60,000 nt of DNA, taken from the NCBI RefSeq assembly GCF_029227915.1, contig NC_079886.1:18454501-18514500 (forward strand), in the 5' to 3' direction. Source of the stretch: Hydractinia symbiolongicarpus (taxonomy: Eukaryota > Cnidaria > Hydrozoa > Anthoathecata > Hydractiniidae). The notes under the pieces were generated by a model, which was not told the origin of the DNA, made no database searches, and saw nothing but the letters and a program-made list of their open reading frames with translations. Shown here piece by piece: positions 13,801-26,380 of the stretch. Each line of letters begins with the position of its first letter. Position 1 is the stretch's first letter. Both the position numbers and the translations under genes were made by a program.

Positions 13801-16800
13801 AAAACTTGGTTGCTAGGCAACGGACTTATAACTGCCCAAAAGTCGGTTCCCAGGGTGAAAGAGGTAACTGAATAAATTGTTGCGTTAGACATCACCCCCT
13901 TGTTTCCTTATCTACATTTCTCACACAGGTTATCTCCGGATCCGTTCATTAGATATTTATTTATTTTTTGCAATAGATTACTTATCAAGAAATACCAGTA
14001 TGAGACAATTTTGGGTTTTAAAAAAGCATTTTAGGCAAAATCAACTGAATTTGAGTCCCAATATAGGTTAACATTACATTTTTCTACAATTAGACTAAAT
14101 GTAAGAATAATTCATTATTTACAAAATTCATTTGGTTCTATCTGCAAGTTGAATCTGGTTGGTCGGTAACAAGCGACTCAAAATTGCCTAAAAACTACAA
14201 TTTCACTCATGCGGGAAAACTCTGGTATGGTTTTTCACATTTTTTTAAAATTGATTTTTTTCTTTTTTTATTGATGATTATCTACAAAATTTACATAGTT
14301 GATTTAATGTTTGAGAAGAATTATGCTGCTAGGCAACAGGCCTTAAGTACCCCAAATTAACCGTAAATAAGGTTTTCATGTTTGTCTAAAAAATTCTTTT
14401 TTTCGTTTATTAGGCTCATGTTTGATATTCGCGTGTGTCCATTAAGATGTATAAACTTGTTCTTGTTAGGGTTGAAGCGAACGACTTTTTTGCTCTTGTC
14501 TTGTGGACAGTTTAAAAACAGTTGAAACTCAACCTTTAGCAGAAACTGGGAGCTTAGGGCTACTAGTTTCTGCTTTAAACTTGATGTATTGATCGCTTGT
14601 GTATATGTTTAAATGCTGTTTTATCATGACATCTTTCACGTAAACTTTTCTGTTAGCAAATTTTGAAAAGCCAGATATATTTTTATGTTGGCTGTAATAA
14701 GAAAGATTTTACTTGTTTTGAAGAGATATTTCAGATCATGTTCGACGTACCTTATTCATGCTTTTTTACGCGCGTATAAATTTACGCGCAGAATCTATTT
14801 TGCGCGTATTAAATTTCGAACGAATTCAGATTCCCTCACAAATAACTAGGAGAAAATATTAAATTTCAATGTCATGATATCGTTGTGTTTTTTTTATTTT
14901 TTGAAAATAAACATGTGCGCAATGGTTTTCGCGTGTTACGCGAATTTCTGTATAAATGTCGTGCACTAACGAATTCTTTTGCGCGAAAATTAGTATTGAT
15001 CAGGTAATAACACGATTGTCATTGAAAAGCAAATTGTTATACTAAGAAGGAATTTATTGCAGTAATTTCCGTATGAGAAAATCGTGAAAAAATTTACTTT
15101 AAATGCGGAGAAAACAATGGAACTGACAATTTTTAGTCCTTTGTTGCATTAAAGTTTAACGAATAATTTTTGTTTCGATCTCTTTTAGCTGGAAACATTT
15201 ACCCTGACCATTCCTGATCCAGAACTTGAGAAACTTCTTGACTTGTCAACGGAAGACTTAAGACTATGCGAATACGTTATCGCTGTTGTGGAGAATTCGT
15301 CCGAAACGCTTGGTAAGTTTGGCTTAACGAGTTAGTTGTGGCAATCAAGTCAAAAATAGAAATTGAGCGATTTTCTGGTCTAAAAAAATTAACTCTGATG
15401 AACATTTGATCGTGTTGCGGATTTTTGACTTCACTAATTTTAAAGCCTACAGTGTTGAAGAGCCTACACCTATTTTTATAAGAATATCCAAATTTTAACC
15501 AGGCTGGTCATTATTCTTATTTCTCTGTTGTTCTAAACAATAGACCTGTTCTTTTTAACCTGAAATATAAAAGAAGTTACGGGTATTTTTTTATAAGCAA
15601 CCACGTTATAACACTCTGCATAATTCGCATAATTTCTAGGCAACAATATTGTACACAACCAACAAACTCTTTTTTGGAAGTTGTTTTTAAAAAGGCATTA
15701 TAGGATTTTTACATTTACATTGATTTTGGTATTGGGCAACTTCTGGTTATGCTCCCTAATAGAATTGTTTATAATAATTTATTGAACACGCCTTATGTGT
15801 TCCCTGGTAATTTTTAATGGTTTTTTTAATTATCTTGTTATTTCTTTCACTGTCTGCTAAGCAACGTTCAAGTAACTTATCATTTAAGGTTAAGGCAATT
15901 TAAGTACCAGGTCGAAAGTTAAATTGCCGTAATGAGAGCAACTGGGATCCAGACTCTTTTCTTCCTTTTTATATGCACCTTTTAGAAAGCCATAGCTAAA
16001 TTGACATTTTTTACTTTCATAGGTTGGGAAGGAAGTGACGACTGGTTAAGACTACAGTTTAAAGCATACTTATTATGTCTTTTGTCAACGGTGGAGAGTT
16101 CCCCACAGGATGAGTGTATGTAGTAGTTTATTACAAAATTGAAATTAAAATTTAAACTAGTAATGGTAAAGTACAATAAATAAATAAAGCGTTACTTTAG
16201 TGTCAAAGAGGGAATCGACTTAATCCTTGTATGGCGGTTTTCTCTTTCAGTTTTTTCCTTCTTAAATTTAGTGCACGAGTTGCATCCATTCAACGGGCCG
16301 TTTTGTCAAGCTTGGACAGCCACTAACAATTATAGAAGGTGGTCTCATACCGACCACCCTGGTATGGAGCATTTTCATAAAGGGTAAGTAGTTTTTTTGC
16401 TTCATTCATTTTTTGCTTCATTCATTTTTTGCTTCATTCATTTTTTGCTTCATTCATTTTTTGCTTCATTCATTTTTTGCTTCATTCATTTTTTGCTTTA
16501 CTCATTTTTTGTTTCATTCATTTTTTTGCGTTGCATTTATCAGGGTTTTTTTATTCTTAATTTTCAATTTTATATAATTTGCATTGAAATTTATAAGCAT
16601 TTTATTTTGTTGTATGAATCAATCGACATGCTAAACGTAATTTCATTGAAGGAAAATAATTAAAAAAATGGATTGAGGTGAAGTGACTAGCGAAAGAAAG
16701 GACAATTTCAACACGAAAATACAATTTGTAACAATGTTTACGTTTTTTCTTTAGACACCCGTTTCAAGGCGATATTACTATTTCAGATTTGCGTTTAAGA

Positions 16801-19205
16801 ATCAACCAGTAAGTAGGATAATATGCCTTAGAGGGAAGAAAAATTTGGACGGAAATAAATTTGGCGGATTTGGCGGGATTTCATTTGGCGGATAACGAAA
16901 ACGAGTTTTTTTGAAATCAGAATCAGCATTATTTTTTTTTTTACAATAACAATAATACACTTTTGTAAAGAGAAAGTCACTTGTCAAATAATAAAACCAT
17001 TAAAATTATATTTTCTTACAAATTAGTTCTTTTAAAACTGGTGGTCGTAGCAAAAATAATAATTTTGGCGAAGATTTTAATTTGGCGCATTTTCAAAGAA
17101 GTTAATTTTGACGGGAATCTAATGTAGCAGATTTTTGTCATAATCGTCAACTACTATTTTAGCAAAATTTCTTCCCTTAAGGTAACTTGCTTGTTCCTAG
17201 TAACAATCATTGCTGTTTTGAATATCACAAGAACCCAATCAGCGATACCTTTAATTTTTTGTTTACCATCCCGTAGAAATGCAAATGTTATTGACAGTCG
17301 TATTTGGATTTATTAAGCGTAATAAATAGCTAAAATTAAAATTCAACACTTCAAATATATTCCTTTACCATCAGTAAAAACCGTGGAGTTGTATTTACAA
17401 TCTGTCGCAAAATATATTGAGACAAAATGGCAAATTTTGAAGTTTGTCGCCACAAGTAGTTATGTAGACTATTTCTATACTATTCATTTCTTAATATGTA
17501 CAGCGCACTTAGGTTATTTAATTGGATCCCCAGCATGTCCATGTTTTTTAAATACAGGCCCAGACGTGAATTATTAGAGCAGGCGTGCTAGAGAACACAA
17601 TTTAAGCGTTGCTGACTTAACCTACGCCTCTTGAAAGTACTAGTTTCGAAGCTTAACAGCTGAGGACGATTCACAAGTTGATGCTTTCGCCAACCCTGCA
17701 AAATGGACGAGAAAATGCCAATATTTCAATAATTTAATGACAGAGGGAGGCGGAAATGGTGTAGTGGTAGCGCATTCCACTTGTATTCATAAAGTTCCAG
17801 GTTCGAGTCCTCACTCCAGTGCACTTTTAATGCACTGTTGCCAGCCCATTTAGTGCCATCTACTGACCGCTAACCGGCTTGTGCGGCAGGCAAGCAAGTT
17901 AGAGAAATGTCAAACGTGTCTCTGGTGGTAATAAAACATAGTTACAGTTGGAGGGGAGGAAGAGCCAATCGATGGAATCCTTAAGAACGTTAAAACTTCC
18001 CGTTACTTACTTTATTACCCTAATTCAAATATTCCAGTGCAAATTTATTCTAAAAACATACAATTTTATCCGTAAGATGCACTAGCGAATTTAGCTATCC
18101 CTCAATATGCACATGAAGTGAAAAAGATAAAATTTCATATTTTGTAAATCTTTTAGCATTGCAGAATCTTTTGCAAACGAAGAAACAAGAAAGAAATTAG
18201 CACAAGCCCTTTCTAAAACTCAAATTGCATTTGGTAAGTTGGTATTCAATTTTTAGTTTTTTTATGATTTACTGGTTACTGTATCTTGTTTTTAGCTACA
18301 TTGAATTTTACAGTCTTTTGATTTTACTAGACTTTACCAAGAAATAGAGAACACTAAAAAGCCCATTTATTTATCAGTAAAGTAAAATAACCTCATATAA
18401 TGTGTCGTAAACTAAGAGTGGGAAGTGGGAGTGGGAAATAATTTTTAAGCAGATTTTTGTGGTAATTTTGTGGAATTAATATTTTTGAGTTGGTATGCAT
18501 GATGGAAGGTCAAATTGTTTTTTGCAAAACGCGTTAAGTCTGGTTCAACCGTTTAAATGTAGTGCAAGGAAATTGAATTTTTTTTCTTTTTGAGATTGTA
18601 TGCCTTTTACATTTTTGACGCGTTTAAATGATGACATCCAATATAGCGAATGGCAACTTTTCAGGCTCTATGCGCAAATTTTAGTTATACGATGATTTTT
18701 TAAATTTTCCTTTCTGTTTTAAAGACGTTATAATATGCTAATTTTAGTAATTTATTCCGCGAATGATAGTTTTTGTGCCTGTGTATCACAAGAACACAAC
18801 GTGCGAAAAATATTTGCTTTGGGATAAATTTTCCATATATTTCACTACTTCCATAAGGCACCTCCAACAAACTGAAAAGTGAGAATAATTTTAATGTAAT
18901 GATACAGTTTATTTACGAATTTTACCTTAAACTTTTTCCATTTAGGTGGAGCTTTGACGTCAGCCAAAACGACTCTGTCATCTATAAGAGCTTGGATCAG
19001 TGGAATGGTGCAAGACATTGAAATAGAAATGAAAAAACACAGCGATAATAAAACACAGAACAGGAAAACAATAGATATTGCAAGCTCCAATATGATAATA
19101 ACAGATAAAGAACGGAAAGGAGAACAAGTAAAAACAATTGGTGATGTTATTGGTAATGAAGAACCTCTAGATGATGGACAAGAGGTTACTGAAGATAATA
19201 CTTAG
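7832..19205 (+). CDS. AVL9: AVL9-like cell migration/secretory trafficking protein (18 exons)
   Basis: Avl9 proteins act in late secretory transport and, in animals, in cell migration and polarity; they have a DENN-like fold. Exons: 7832-7906, 8648-8780, 8875-8972, 9583-9654, 10015-10104, 10185-10251, 10539-10579, 10732-10770, 10911-10980, 12158-12216, 12477-12530, 12831-12968, 15189-15312, 16023-16115, 16251-16383, 16755-16808, 18157-18233, 18946-19205. They sum to 1,677 nt (558 codons plus stop) with consistent phases. Family landmarks are V-I-G-F-H-H-x-K-G near the N-terminus, L-P-D-G-A-H-N-Y as M-P-D-G-A-H-N-Y, F-F-H-L-P, S-C-F-R-Q-I, L-L-L-L-E-K-K, G-W-E-G-S-D-D-W, N-x-H-P-F-Q-G as G-H-P-F-Q-G, and G-G-A-L-T-S-A-K-T near the C-terminus. 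It is shorter than the human protein because the low-complexity middle is reduced. No frameshift or stop was seen. Confidence 0.95.
11092..11553. mobile_element. mariner-like MITE with TA target duplication in AVL9 intron 9
   Basis: The left end reads TACCGTAATTCCTCTTTTTA and the right end is its inverted match (AAAAAGAGGAATTACGGTG). TA dinucleotides flank both ends (11090-11091 and 11554-11555). G-rich subterminal blocks (GGGGGGG, AGGGGGGCTAAA) mirror each other. No transposase is present. It is a 462-bp nonautonomous element of Tc1/mariner type by its TA duplication. Confidence 0.75.
13610..14520. repeat. degenerate dispersed repeat units in AVL9 intron 12
   Basis: Related segments recur: TTGCTAGGCAACGGACTTA near 13810, a diverged form near 14160, and GCTGCTAGGCAACAGGCCTTA near 14325. 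A second pair of related blocks around 13640-13700 and 14450-14515 shares CTTGTTAGGGTTGAAG-like and GTGGACAGTTT words. This is an old repeat array or overlapping transposon copies; boundaries were not resolved. Confidence 0.4.
16396..16530. repeat. 16-bp minisatellite
   Basis: About eight copies of a unit ATTCATTTTTTGCTTC, the last ones diverged, starting a few bases after the exon 15 splice donor of AVL9. It is a direct repeat with no spacers, so not CRISPR. Confidence 0.9.
16826..17182. mobile_element. MITE with CCTTA(A)GGGAAGAAA inverted ends in AVL9 intron 16
   Basis: The left end CCTTAGAGGGAAGAAAAATT is the inverted counterpart of the right end AAATTTCTTCCCTTAAGG. The interior is rich in TTTGGCGGA and ATTTTGGCG words. 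There is no coding sequence and no firm target duplication. Confidence 0.6.
17747..17945 (+). mobile_element. tRNA-derived SINE
   Basis: The head resembles a tRNA with an RNA polymerase III A box (TGGTGTAGTGG, 17757-17767) and a consensus B box (GGTTCGAGTCC, 17810-17820) at normal spacing. The tRNA-unrelated body follows and the copy ends near AATAAAACATAG. The head does not fold into a proper cloverleaf with a matching acceptor stem, so it is a SINE and not a tRNA gene. Confidence 0.7.
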
Positions 19206-20194
19206 ATTTAACTGGTTCTAATTGCTTGATGTATGCTGCTTTCCAATTCGTGTATTTGCTATAATCAACCACAAGAACAGCATTGTGGGATACAGTTTTA
19301 AGAAATATGTTTTGATGAAGTCAGATGAAACAATTTTTTATTGACAAAAACGTACATGGCGCTGAAAGATTAGCAAAATTGTGTAATTTGCACCAACATT
19401 ATATATAGCTAATTTAACCATATACACAGTGGAGCTGCCAGATATAGCGACGAAAGAGTTAATTATTTTTTATTTACATATTATTCCTATAAGAAGAATT
19501 TTCTCTGTCGTCCTCTGTGTATTATCTATTTTTTTAGCGATAATTTTTTGTTAAAACTTAAAGCCGAAGGAATACGACTCAATTTCTGGTTCGTTCAAAT
19601 TGTTCTTACGATTTTAAAAAACTCTGATTCTACTTGGTTTTTGTCTGAGCTTTATTCTATTGCTATCATTCAATTTATTATTCTAGATCAAACATTGATA
19701 CCGTAAATGACCAATTTAACAGTCTGAGCGTTCCTTTTAAATACGTATTATTTGGATCTGTGTGCGTTTATTTGATCAGATTTAATTCTGCAGGGTTTGG
19801 CATTGAAACATAAAATAAGAAAACGCTTTACTTGTATTTATAGAGTAGTTTTGAAGTCTAGGGTTAGTTGGATTTTCTTTTTTATTAGTAATTTTAGGAA
19901 AACTTCACGGAAAGATCTAAACCTCAGGAAATGCCATTTTTAATGCTGTTCTAACTTTTCAGCTAGATTTTACTTTATCTTTGCAGAATTTTTTTCGCGT
20001 AGTTATTAAAAATCAAGACTTAATTTGTATTTTAATGAAGAATATCTCCGTATTTAAATTATTACACGAAAAACATGAAAATGAAATATGTATTTGCACG
20101 TAAAAGAACGGCACTCCTACGTCGTTGTTCGTACACATTGAAACTTTTTTTGTCTATAATTTGTGACTTCCTTTTTGTGGGGAAAATGTTGTTT

Positions 20195-20430
20195 TGTCGG
20201 TACAATCATGTATACGAGTCATACCAGAGACAAAAATAGTGCGAATTTATCCTTTCTGCTTAGCGTTCAGCAAGAGAATGTTTGACATTTTTAGCTATTA
20301 TTTACTTCAGCGATTGGTGTACTTGCACGGCTTTCGTAGCCCCAATGGAAGCTTTAAATGCACTAAAACCTCCTTCGTAGGACCTTTGTTGGTAGTAGTG
20401 CCAGGTAAAGAGGCTACCCTGAGTAGATAA
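20195..20430 (+). mobile_element. SINE-like repeat, copy 1 (family shared with 27060-27310)
   Basis: Shares GTCATACCAGAGAC, TATCCTTTCTGCTTAGCGTT and GGAAGCTTTAAATGCAC blocks, in order and at similar spacing, with the copy at 27060-27310. The overlapping open frame is therefore repeat sequence and not a gene. Confidence 0.6.
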
Positions 20431-20837
20431 TTTTAATAATAATGGTGATAAAAACCTACTATGCGAATACAAATACAATATTTGTAAGGGTTGATTGTTG
20501 TCACTTTTGATGCAACCCGAATCGTTTTACCAAATTAAAACTACTCTCTTGGACTACGATAAATTCCTGTGGCAATATTTGCTTGCGTAATAAATGACAC
20601 CTAATGTTGAGCCACATTAAGTATTATAAAACTATATTTTCCCAGTTGTTTTTTCTACTATTGCATAAAAGAAATTCCGATAAGAATGTTGTCTGGCCAT
20701 AATAGAGTCATCATGTCATAAGCTGTACAATGCTGGTGGCACATCAGATAATTCAGAGAGAGAATTCTTGAGACATTATTTTCCTTAGAATTTTCCGTCC
20801 TTCACTTTTAAGATAAATCTCAAAAAAAAAAACTAAG

Positions 20838-20955
20838 GAAGGCGCAAGAACCGTCCCAGGGTTTTTTGATTTCTTTATATGAAAAAATTTTCGACGTTAT
20901 CTCCCACATCAAAAAGGGAAAAAACCCTGGGAACAAGGGTGGTTCTTGCCTAGCG
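20838..20955. mobile_element. foldback MITE with CCCAGGGTTTTTT/AAAACCCTGGGAACAAGG ends
   Basis: The left arm CAAGAACCGTCCCAGGGTTT pairs with the right arm containing AAACCCTGGGAACAAGG and GGTTCTTG, about 110 bp overall. It belongs with the elements at 1850-1940 and 22770-22925. Confidence 0.55.
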
Positions 20956-21547
20956 TTTATGAGTTTGTCCAGGTGGTTAGAAACTTAAGTTGTTGACAAT
21001 TAACCAATTTGTGGCGACATTTTCTTTTTCGTAACTTGAATCAAATATTTGCCAATATCTTGTTCTTTATAAAAACAGCGGTACTTTGCCGGGGTAGTGG
21101 ACACATCAATATTGTTACGGCCACATTGCAGATCACAATTACTACAGCTAAAGAAAAATGTAAAAACAAAATTATTAACGACTGATCTTATAGACATTTG
21201 TAAATATTTTTAGATGCACACTCTCACATAGACATTTGTAAATTCAACTAATCTTTTTTGTGGAATATATATAGTTAGAATATTGCTTTATTATATTAAG
21301 TATTATTTTAACTCTCTCCCTTTTTGCTTAACAACGAGGCTTAGTGATAAGGCAATTTGTGCCTTCTTTTTGCTCCGGCCATTTTTGTATATATTACAAG
21401 ATATTATAACCTGTAACATTTATATAACGGCGAGATATATCCTATAACCTAAAAAAAAAAAGTACCCAGTCATTTCCATGTGATAACGGACTGAAATCAA
21501 GGCACTATTTAGATTCAATATTTTAATTTTTAAAAAATGATATTAAG

Positions 21548-22060
21548 GTTATGGGTGCCGGGTATGGATCTGATTGCTTCATGATTGACTCATCAAATTC
21601 CAAGGGATATGTCTTGGATATTGAACTTCAGGCAGAAGGGGCCAAGGTCAATGCAACCCAACTCGAAAAGTATGTTCCTTTACGCTTTCCCTTCATTCTT
21701 GACGACAGGACCAGTTTTGGTAAAAATACATAATGATACCAGCATGCCTGAGCCAAACATGTTATCTGCAAAACATTCAGTTATGGTTAGCGGTAGGCCG
21801 GTGATCGGAAGGAACCGGGAAATAATGGCTTATCAAAGAGCTTCACAACTTCTCACAAATGCCAGAAGAGAAAGTACGATTTCTTGTTCTAGGTTAAGTT
21901 AGCTGGTGTAGTCAGAAGTAGCATATTTCAATGTGATATATATAACATGTTAAACAGGTAAAGATTGTTGCACAATTAATGGTCATAAGACTGTTATGTT
22001 AGATTGCCACGAGCACATTAACGGGAAGCCTATGGGACAACATCAAAAAGTTGTTGTTTT
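21548..22060 (+). pseudogene. possible DDE transposase remnant (piggyBac-like?)
   Basis: A short open frame begins with a hydrophobic stretch and contains D-S-S-N-S-K-G-Y-V-L-D-I-E-L, a pattern seen around catalytic aspartates of piggyBac-type transposases. A second frame (about 21740-21890) and a third (about 21960-22040) continue weakly coding sequence. The reading frame breaks repeatedly. The identification is tentative; it could be another decayed transposon gene. Confidence 0.25.
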
Positions 22061-22771
22061 TTCTGCTAAATTAAACCGCTGCAACCCGAAGCACACATTT
22101 CATGCCGGCAGTTTTGAGCTACATAAATAGTCTCCCATCCAATAACTTACTATCTGTTCACTAACTCTGATGTAAACTTACAACAAGGGAATCTGTAGGG
22201 AAGTTTTGTTTGGCAAAAGCAGTATCACAAGACAGTGTGTAGTATCTGCTGAAAAGTTGAAAAGACATGCAATAAATTACGCGCTTCAAGCAGAGGATCG
22301 ACGGCCGGAAGGGCCGATATTATAGAGCGCATATGGTTGGTAAATTCTCTAATCGACAGAGATTTATGAAAAAAATTCTTTAATTTTGTAACGCCGCTAA
22401 TGAATAAAGTTAAAGTACAACGTTCTAATACAATCTCTGCTTAACAATCCACACAACTTGCTATTTAAAATATCCAAGTTTTTATTTATCTCTATATATT
22501 TTAGATCGTGGACGTGGATCCTTTTGAGGTCGTGGTGGTAACTTGAGACACAGTTACCGTAGTTTCCCACAAGGACAGTTTCGTGATGTTTGTGTAATTT
22601 GTGCACATAGTGTTATAGAAGAGATTTCAGATGTCACTCTATGTAACTTACATTTGTTTGTTTCACTTATCACATTTCTAGTCAACTTTATTAATATCAT
22701 ATCAAGCACCTCGCGGCCTTACAAAATTGAGGAATTATCTAGTATCAAATGTTCAGGGTCCGAAATAGAAA

Positions 22772-22925
22772 TCTCATCCCCAGGGCATCTTGTACCGTAC
22801 AAAGGAACAATTAAAAAAAAAAAGAAAAAAATCTTGATGACATTTGGACAGCCCACACACACGTTGATTGCTGCCCCGCGCCAATGTCGCAGCTATAAGA
22901 TGCCCTGGGGACAAGGTTGCCTAGA
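22772..22925. mobile_element. foldback MITE with CCCCAGGGCATCTTGT arms
   Basis: CCCCAGGGCATCTTGTA at the left is the inverted partner of AAGATGCCCTGGGGACAAGG at the right; total about 150 bp. Confidence 0.6.
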
Positions 22926-23099
22926 TTTTGGCGGTCTGTTTATTCTCTACAGTTGAAACAATTCGCGCCAATTCAACACACATACTAAACTTTTTTATTA
23001 GTTATAAAATATATTTTTGTGATTTAGTAAGTGTGAACATACCGATGTAAATAAACAGAATTTGATTTTTAAGGAAAATTCTTGATGTTTCATTGACGA

Positions 23100-23190
23100 A
23101 GAAGTGCTTATTTTATGTGCTTATTTTTATATAATAAGCACATATGTGCTTATTATATAAATAGGCACTTATGTGCTTATTTTTATATAA
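23100..23190. repeat. palindromic AT repeat built on GTGCTTAT
   Basis: GTGCTTATTTTATGTGCTTA is followed by ATAAGCACATATGTGCTTAT and further copies. It is a dense set of direct and inverted 8-10-mers able to form a cruciform. Confidence 0.7.
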
Positions 23191-23851
23191 AACTTTTAAC
23201 TCTTCAAGGCAATTTAGCTAGATAGCAACAATTAGTTTAAATGTTGTAGCTGCACTATCTTTCAAAAACTGTAGCCAGTTAGCTAATGGCTAACCCCTAG
23301 ATAGCTAGCTATATACCACTCATATTTTGTACTCTTAAATCCTTCCTAGGACCTGATAGTATAGTTGTAAAATGTATACCTAGCTGTATATTTTTAAGGC
23401 ACATGTCGTCTACGAGCATTTGGTCTCTAGCAAAGGAAAGAAGGGCAAGCAAGGGTTGATAAAACAAGGCTAAGGACAGAATCAATGTATAGCTAACTGT
23501 GGTTACAAGAAACATCAATTTGTTATTTGTGGTATATTAAACACATTTTTTTTGTTTTTTATATCATATAATGGGTTGTGTTATTGACCCATGATAAAAT
23601 GTTAGTGGCCCAGATACCCTATCCAAAAAATGCCTTTTGTGCATTTTCTCTGCAGGACAAAGTTTCAAAATCTTGGTAGCTACATGTACAAACAGGACAT
23701 CCCTTCCCTCTGCTTACTGCTAATACACGATTAAGCAATGCATGTTTTTTTTTAATAAGCAATGAAAAATGTAAAATCAGGCTAAGATATGCTTATAAAA
23801 AACACTTCACATCTCATCATCATTTTTTCTTCTGTTTTGGTACTAAAAAAG

Positions 23852-24290
23852 AGGGTGCTGATAAGCCGCAAACGCCCACATATATACGGGCGAGTTCGGG
23901 CAACTTTTCAAAGTTGGCGGTTGTCCCCAAAACCGCCCGCACTTTCCTGAACTCGCCCGGAACATTCCCGAAATGCAATTCCTTGTAACAAACCATGCGG
24001 ACGATAGTTGGGAAGAAAGCGCTTGAAGAGAAAGGATTTAATAGAGTCTATAATAGAAGTTATTTATAAAGTAAACTTTATCAAAAATCATCAAAAACAG
24101 TTCTTTTAAGAACTTCGCTACCATATAGTAATTTTATTTTAATTTTTATAGTTTTTTTGAATTATATTAGTGTCTGTTTTTTTGGTTTTTTTGGGGCATT
24201 GTTAGGTTTTTTCGGGCGAATACTTGAATTCTTTTCAAAACACCGAACTCGCCCGAAAACGCCCAAACTTTTGCGGCTTATCGGCACCCT
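23852..24290. mobile_element. hAT-like MITE
   Basis: The left end AGGGTGCTGATAAGCCGCAA and right end TTGCGGCTTATCGGCACCCT are a 19/20 inverted match. Subterminal GGGCGAGTTCGGGC and GAACTCGCCCGAAAACGCCC are also inverted. GTACTAAAA occurs within a few bases of both ends, compatible with an 8-9-bp target duplication, as in hAT elements. There is no coding sequence inside. Confidence 0.65.
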
Positions 24291-24579
24291 TGTGTACTAA
24301 AATAGAACTGCAACATTCAAATGTTTGCTACAATATTTTAATGAATGGACAAGGTCAAGCTTATAAAGTACAGTACTGTATTCCTCTTTTCTTCTTTTAT
24401 AGTCAAAAACATGCAGGAAAAGGATTATTGTAAAGCATTTTTGAAGGCTTGGCATAATGCTTAAAATTGCCCCTTATCCAAGCCTAGATAGCTTATAAGC
24501 GCAATGCTTATAAAAAACATGTATTGTTGTATACAACCCTTTTTTAAAATGTGCATTTTTCATGCATGTTGATGTTACG

Positions 24580-24862
24580 CTCTTTGATGACCAGTGAATT
24601 AAAAAATAAAATAAACTTACAAGACGTTCTTCTCCGCAAATATTGGAAATCGAAAACAAAAGGTAACCCTGAAAATTGCAAACAACAGAGAAACAAAGTC
24701 AATAATATGATCAAATATGGTAGAGTGAATTATTTAAAAAATGCAATAAAAGAGAACTCAGACTCACCTGAAACATGGAAATCATTAAAAAAGAAATTTC
24801 TAACAAAGCCGAAAAACCAACACTCCTCACACATTCTTAGTAGAAGACAAGATAGTAAATGA
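24580..24862 (+). pseudogene. non-LTR retrotransposon ORF2 fragment (endonuclease-RT linker region)
   Basis: The open frame has the lysine/asparagine-rich pattern found before the reverse transcriptase core of Jockey/CR1/RTE-type ORF2 proteins: a M-T-S-E-L-K-N-K-I start, R-N-K-V-N-N-M-I-K in the middle, and E-T-W-K-S-L-K-K late. Only about 90 residues survive, with no RT catalytic motif or endonuclease. Confidence 0.55.
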
Positions 24863-26380
24863 TTTCGGAACTACTAAACTACATAATTTACGTCCTGTAG
24901 GGAACTTTGTTTGGAAATTTTTCCCAAGATAAATAGCTATTCCTACGACTCAAATTTGCATTTCAATCAGTCACAGCTAAGAAACAACTTACCATCGAAC
25001 TTATTAAAAGAATGTGCTTCTGTGATCTAAACCAATCACTTACATCATAAATAGGTACCTGGTAACTGGCGAAATACCTAATATTTGATTAGATAGTGTA
25101 AGGTCAAAGCATGTGACTGGATGGCTAGTAGAAATAAGGGTTTTAAACCAAAGTTAGTGTTGTTTTCAATTAAAAGACGATCAGAAGACGATCAAGAAGG
25201 CATATTAGCAAAAATTTCCCCATTGTTTATTATATTAAGCCTATGTTTTCAAAATATTAATTCTTTATTACTATCATATAGGTAATTTCATTTTTGATCA
25301 GCATCAGAATCATCACTACCTGGAACAGTTTAGGAATCGACTTTGTATGACTTCATTTGATGGTCTGAGCTTCCATGATAGTAGAAATTTGTAAAAGTTC
25401 AAGCGGCATTTATGGTCCTTCAACAAACATATTTTTAATTTATTGGACCTGTACTTTTCTATTGCCTGATCACATGTTTTTGAAAGATATGCAGTCTGGT
25501 GACATTTGGGAAAATGATTAAGTTTCATTTTGCAAATATGTGCAAAATATACGACATTCATAATAGTTGTTACACTAGTAAGCATTTAAACTCTATAACT
25601 TGTCACATATAATCACCGGCATCAACAAGGTATAAATCAAATCCTTGACACCATTTCTTCTATCGCGTACCAAGACTCAAGAGACCACCCTGTGTGTTGA
25701 AAATGGGAGGGCAAGCAATATTAGCTGCTCTAGTCTCAAAAAAAATGTAGCTAGCTATCAAAGGTGCACATACAAGCCTATCAATAAAAAAATAATACCC
25801 GAGCAATAAATCGCCTATGGTTACAATGGTTTAGACTGGGTGAGCAATTTGAATAAATGAAATAAGTTTGTAAACGGTTATTTTATCACAGTCTTTTTTA
25901 TCATTTTATTTATCTTTTTTTATATATTTTGGTTATTTTTTACTGTAAATAATAAGGAAGATAACATTGATTTCCATGTGAGGTGAATTGATATTGCTCA
26001 GCCAGTAAAACTTTTTGTGGAGTTTCTCATTTCTCAAGATTGGGTGAGTTTTTTGTGTGAGCAAGAGCAATCGCTCTCCCCTCATTGATAGGCCTGCACA
26101 TATAAATAATTAGTTAGGAAAATTCAGCATAATTAGTTGTTATACAAGGCTTAGAAACAGAGTTAATAATGATTTGCCAAAGTTTGCTACCATAACTTAT
26201 AGTTTATTTTAATTTCTATGGCTCACCACCATTGACACTGCTTTTTTATGACCACAAGAATACATTTATGGCAATGCCTTTTGGTGAGCCTAAATGGGCT
26301 TATTTCTACATTAATTAATCAATTTTTTAATTTAGAGAATTAAAATATTTATTAAGTATTATACAATTATTTTAATTTCA

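Larger units (their letters stand above)
19206..26380. other. gene-poor interval between AVL9 and SPC25
   Basis: No host exon is recognised in this 7.2-kb stretch. It holds a SINE-like copy, foldback elements, a hAT-like MITE, a palindromic AT repeat and a non-LTR retrotransposon fragment (listed separately). The segment 25000-26380 shows nothing recognisable. Confidence 0.6.

Noticed and set aside
16396-16530. Regular short repeats, possible CRISPR
   Set aside because: Copies are directly adjacent without unique spacers, in an animal intron. It is a minisatellite.
17747-17826. Possible functional tRNA gene
   Set aside because: A and B boxes are good, but the ends do not pair as an acceptor stem and a SINE body follows.
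18845-19090. Minus-strand frame over the last AVL9 exon
   Set aside because: It is antisense to a confirmed coding exon and has no features beyond hydrophobic shadow sequence.
22543-22956. 137-codon open frame
   Set aside because: It overlaps a foldback MITE and low-complexity lysine-coding runs, with no conserved pattern.
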